This document shows positions 32,089-32,805 of a stretch of DNA of 32,805 nucleotides, piece after piece. Positions within the stretch are counted from its first letter, which is position 1; each line of letters begins with the position of its first letter. The notes below the pieces were generated by a model. It searched no databases, had not been told where the DNA came from, and was given only the letters and a program-made list of their open reading frames with translations. This DNA is from a virus. The stretch lies in the IMG/VR virus record IMGVR_UViG_3300021197_000723, positions 1 to 32,805 of that record; one strand, written 5' to 3'. The translations under genes were made by a program, and so were the position numbers.

Positions 32089-32415
32089 ATGGCAAAAGCA
32101 AAATATATAAATTTGTTTATAAACGAGAAAGCTTACGAAGAAGAAACTAATGGCTTTTACAAATCTATGAACAACAAGAGAGCAGAAACAGGGAAGAACC
32201 CTCCGCCTTTCTTATATAACAAAAAATACACACCTAAAGAGGATATCATTCTTAAAGCTGGGCAAAGCTATGATGTCAGTCTATGGTTTAATGAGCGTGA
32301 TGGGAAGAAAGACTCATCGGTAGCAATTAAACCTGCAACAGAATATGTTAAACCTGCTGAACCACAAGGTGACACAAGTGTGTTTGGTCAATCGAGCAGC
32401 AATGGCTGGGATTAA
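32089..32415 (+). CDS. Small protein, possibly ssDNA-binding
   Basis: A 108-residue protein. KYINLFINEKAYEEE leads into a charged linker, then beta strands including QSYDVSLWFNERDGKKDSSVAIKP, and a tail ending in Gly-Trp-Asp with upstream Gln/Ser. The LWFNERDGKK strand resembles small replication or SSB-like phage proteins (VSLWVKE.DGKKY), and the acidic aromatic tail would suit an SSB. GGAGCATAA precedes the ATG. It follows the exonuclease, so a recombination or replication role fits. Confidence 0.6.
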   Translation: MAKAKYINLFINEKAYEEETNGFYKSMNNKRAETGKNPPPFLYNKKYTPKEDIILKAGQSYDVSLWFNERDGKKDSSVAIKPATEYVKPAEPQGDTSVFGQSSSNGWD

Positions 32416-32417
32416 GC

Positions 32418-32711
32418 ATGAGCAAAGAAAAGGAGTACGCTAGGAAATATTATCTTGATCGTAAAGAAGACAAGAAAATAAAGAACAGGGAAAGTTATTT
32501 AAAAAATAGAGAAGACAGACTTAAGAAAGCTAAGGAGAAAAGAGATAACAGAACTCCTGAACAAATCGAGCTGGAAAAAGAAAAAGCAAAAGAATATTAT
32601 AAAGCTAATGCACACACTCTCCAGCAAAAGAGAAAAGATAAAGCTGAAAGAGATAAGCAAGAACTGATCGCAATGAGAGAAGAACTTGAAAGATTGAAAG
32701 CTAAAGAATAA
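32418..32711 (+). CDS. Charged coiled-coil protein, end of the rightward operon
   Basis: A 97-residue protein made largely of K, E and R with a long heptad-like helix (KNRESYLKNREDRLKKAKEK, then RDKQELIAMREELERLKAKE). It begins two bases after the preceding stop. No family recognised. The composition suggests a coiled coil that could act as a nucleic-acid or protein scaffold; nothing more can be inferred. A strong terminator follows. Confidence 0.6.
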   Translation: MSKEKEYARKYYLDRKEDKKIKNRESYLKNREDRLKKAKEKRDNRTPEQIELEKEKAKEYYKANAHTLQQKRKDKAERDKQELIAMREELERLKAKE

Positions 32712-32721
32712 GTTTGTCGTG

Positions 32722-32763
32722 GGTTAGCCTGGTTTTGTTAGTTAGGCTGGGTTAACCTTTTTT
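32722..32763 (+). terminator. Intrinsic terminator after the recombination operon
   Basis: GGTTA (32722-32726) pairs with TAACC (32753-32757), and GCCT (32727-32730) pairs with AGGC (32744-32747), separated by a 5-base internal loop (32748-32752). Six T follow (32758-32763). This is a convincing stop for the rightward operon that starts near 30.73 kb. Confidence 0.8.
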
Positions 32764-32768
32764 CTATT

Positions 32769-32805
32769 CCCCCCCCCTCTTTATTCTTTTTTTATTACCC
32801 CCCCC
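32769..32805. repeat. C-tract region at the right end
   Basis: C runs of nine (32769-32777) and eight (32798-32805) surround a T-rich spacer that contains TTTTTTTATTA before the last run. They mirror the C run at 27-34 near the left end, which is preceded by TTTTTTATTCATA. Joined end to end, the C tracts form a cluster whose complement is a set of G runs capable of G-quadruplex folding. No gene overlaps. Confidence 0.6.

Overview
The window reads as an essentially complete genome, about 32.8 kb, of a small AT-rich tailed phage with a short tail (podovirus type). It carries a head-packaging module (terminase, portal, scaffold, a capsid protein of the SU10/DUF5309 type), a P22-type adaptor and nozzle, and a run of probable ejection proteins. 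I see no tape-measure, tail-tube or sheath gene. Low GC content, very tight ATGA/TAATG gene junctions, fibre repeats of the GN-TGN-TG...TATAL type and tiny lysine-rich proteins point to a marine phage, plausibly of an alphaproteobacterium such as SAR11 or SAR116. That host guess is inference. There is no integrase, no tRNA, no CRISPR array, and no DNA polymerase, primase, helicase or endolysin that I recognise.

Layout. Positions 1-1053 hold C-tracts, a promoter/operator-like region, three small genes and a structured leader before terL. Positions 1054-7837 are the head module: terL, a basic protein, portal, four lysine-rich microproteins, a small HTH-like protein, a scaffold-adjacent protein, scaffold and major capsid protein. 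A folded intergenic element follows the capsid gene. Positions 7980-16147 hold two small beta-rich proteins, the adaptor, four fibre or fibre-like genes and the nozzle. Positions 16147-23607 hold six more virion genes, ending in a 1031-residue probable ejection protein. Positions 23604-27032 form a membrane/secretion cassette: small membrane proteins, a DUF6321-like protein, a secreted four-Cys protein, a 40-residue lipoprotein and a large secreted acidic protein. The small terminase subunit (27034-27534) closes the rightward run at a probable bidirectional terminator.

Positions 27583-30597 are a leftward cluster of ten small genes. These include a Ref-like HNH protein, a Zn-ribbon protein and a possible helicase-loader-like protein. 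A very AT-rich divergent region at 30598-30782 separates this cluster from a rightward recombination operon (30783-32711). That operon has a candidate single-strand-annealing protein, a YqaJ/lambda-type exonuclease and three small proteins, and it ends at a strong terminator.

If the molecule is circular or permuted, transcription runs both ways from about 30.7 kb and converges at about 27.57 kb. The rightward promoters at 78-106 and 30731-30759 share the same 12-base box. The most interesting unexplained parts are the structured terL leader, a possible -1 frameshift joining two small leftward genes, the secretion cassette with its lipoprotein and embedded reading frame, the microprotein cluster after portal, and the C-tracts at the window ends.
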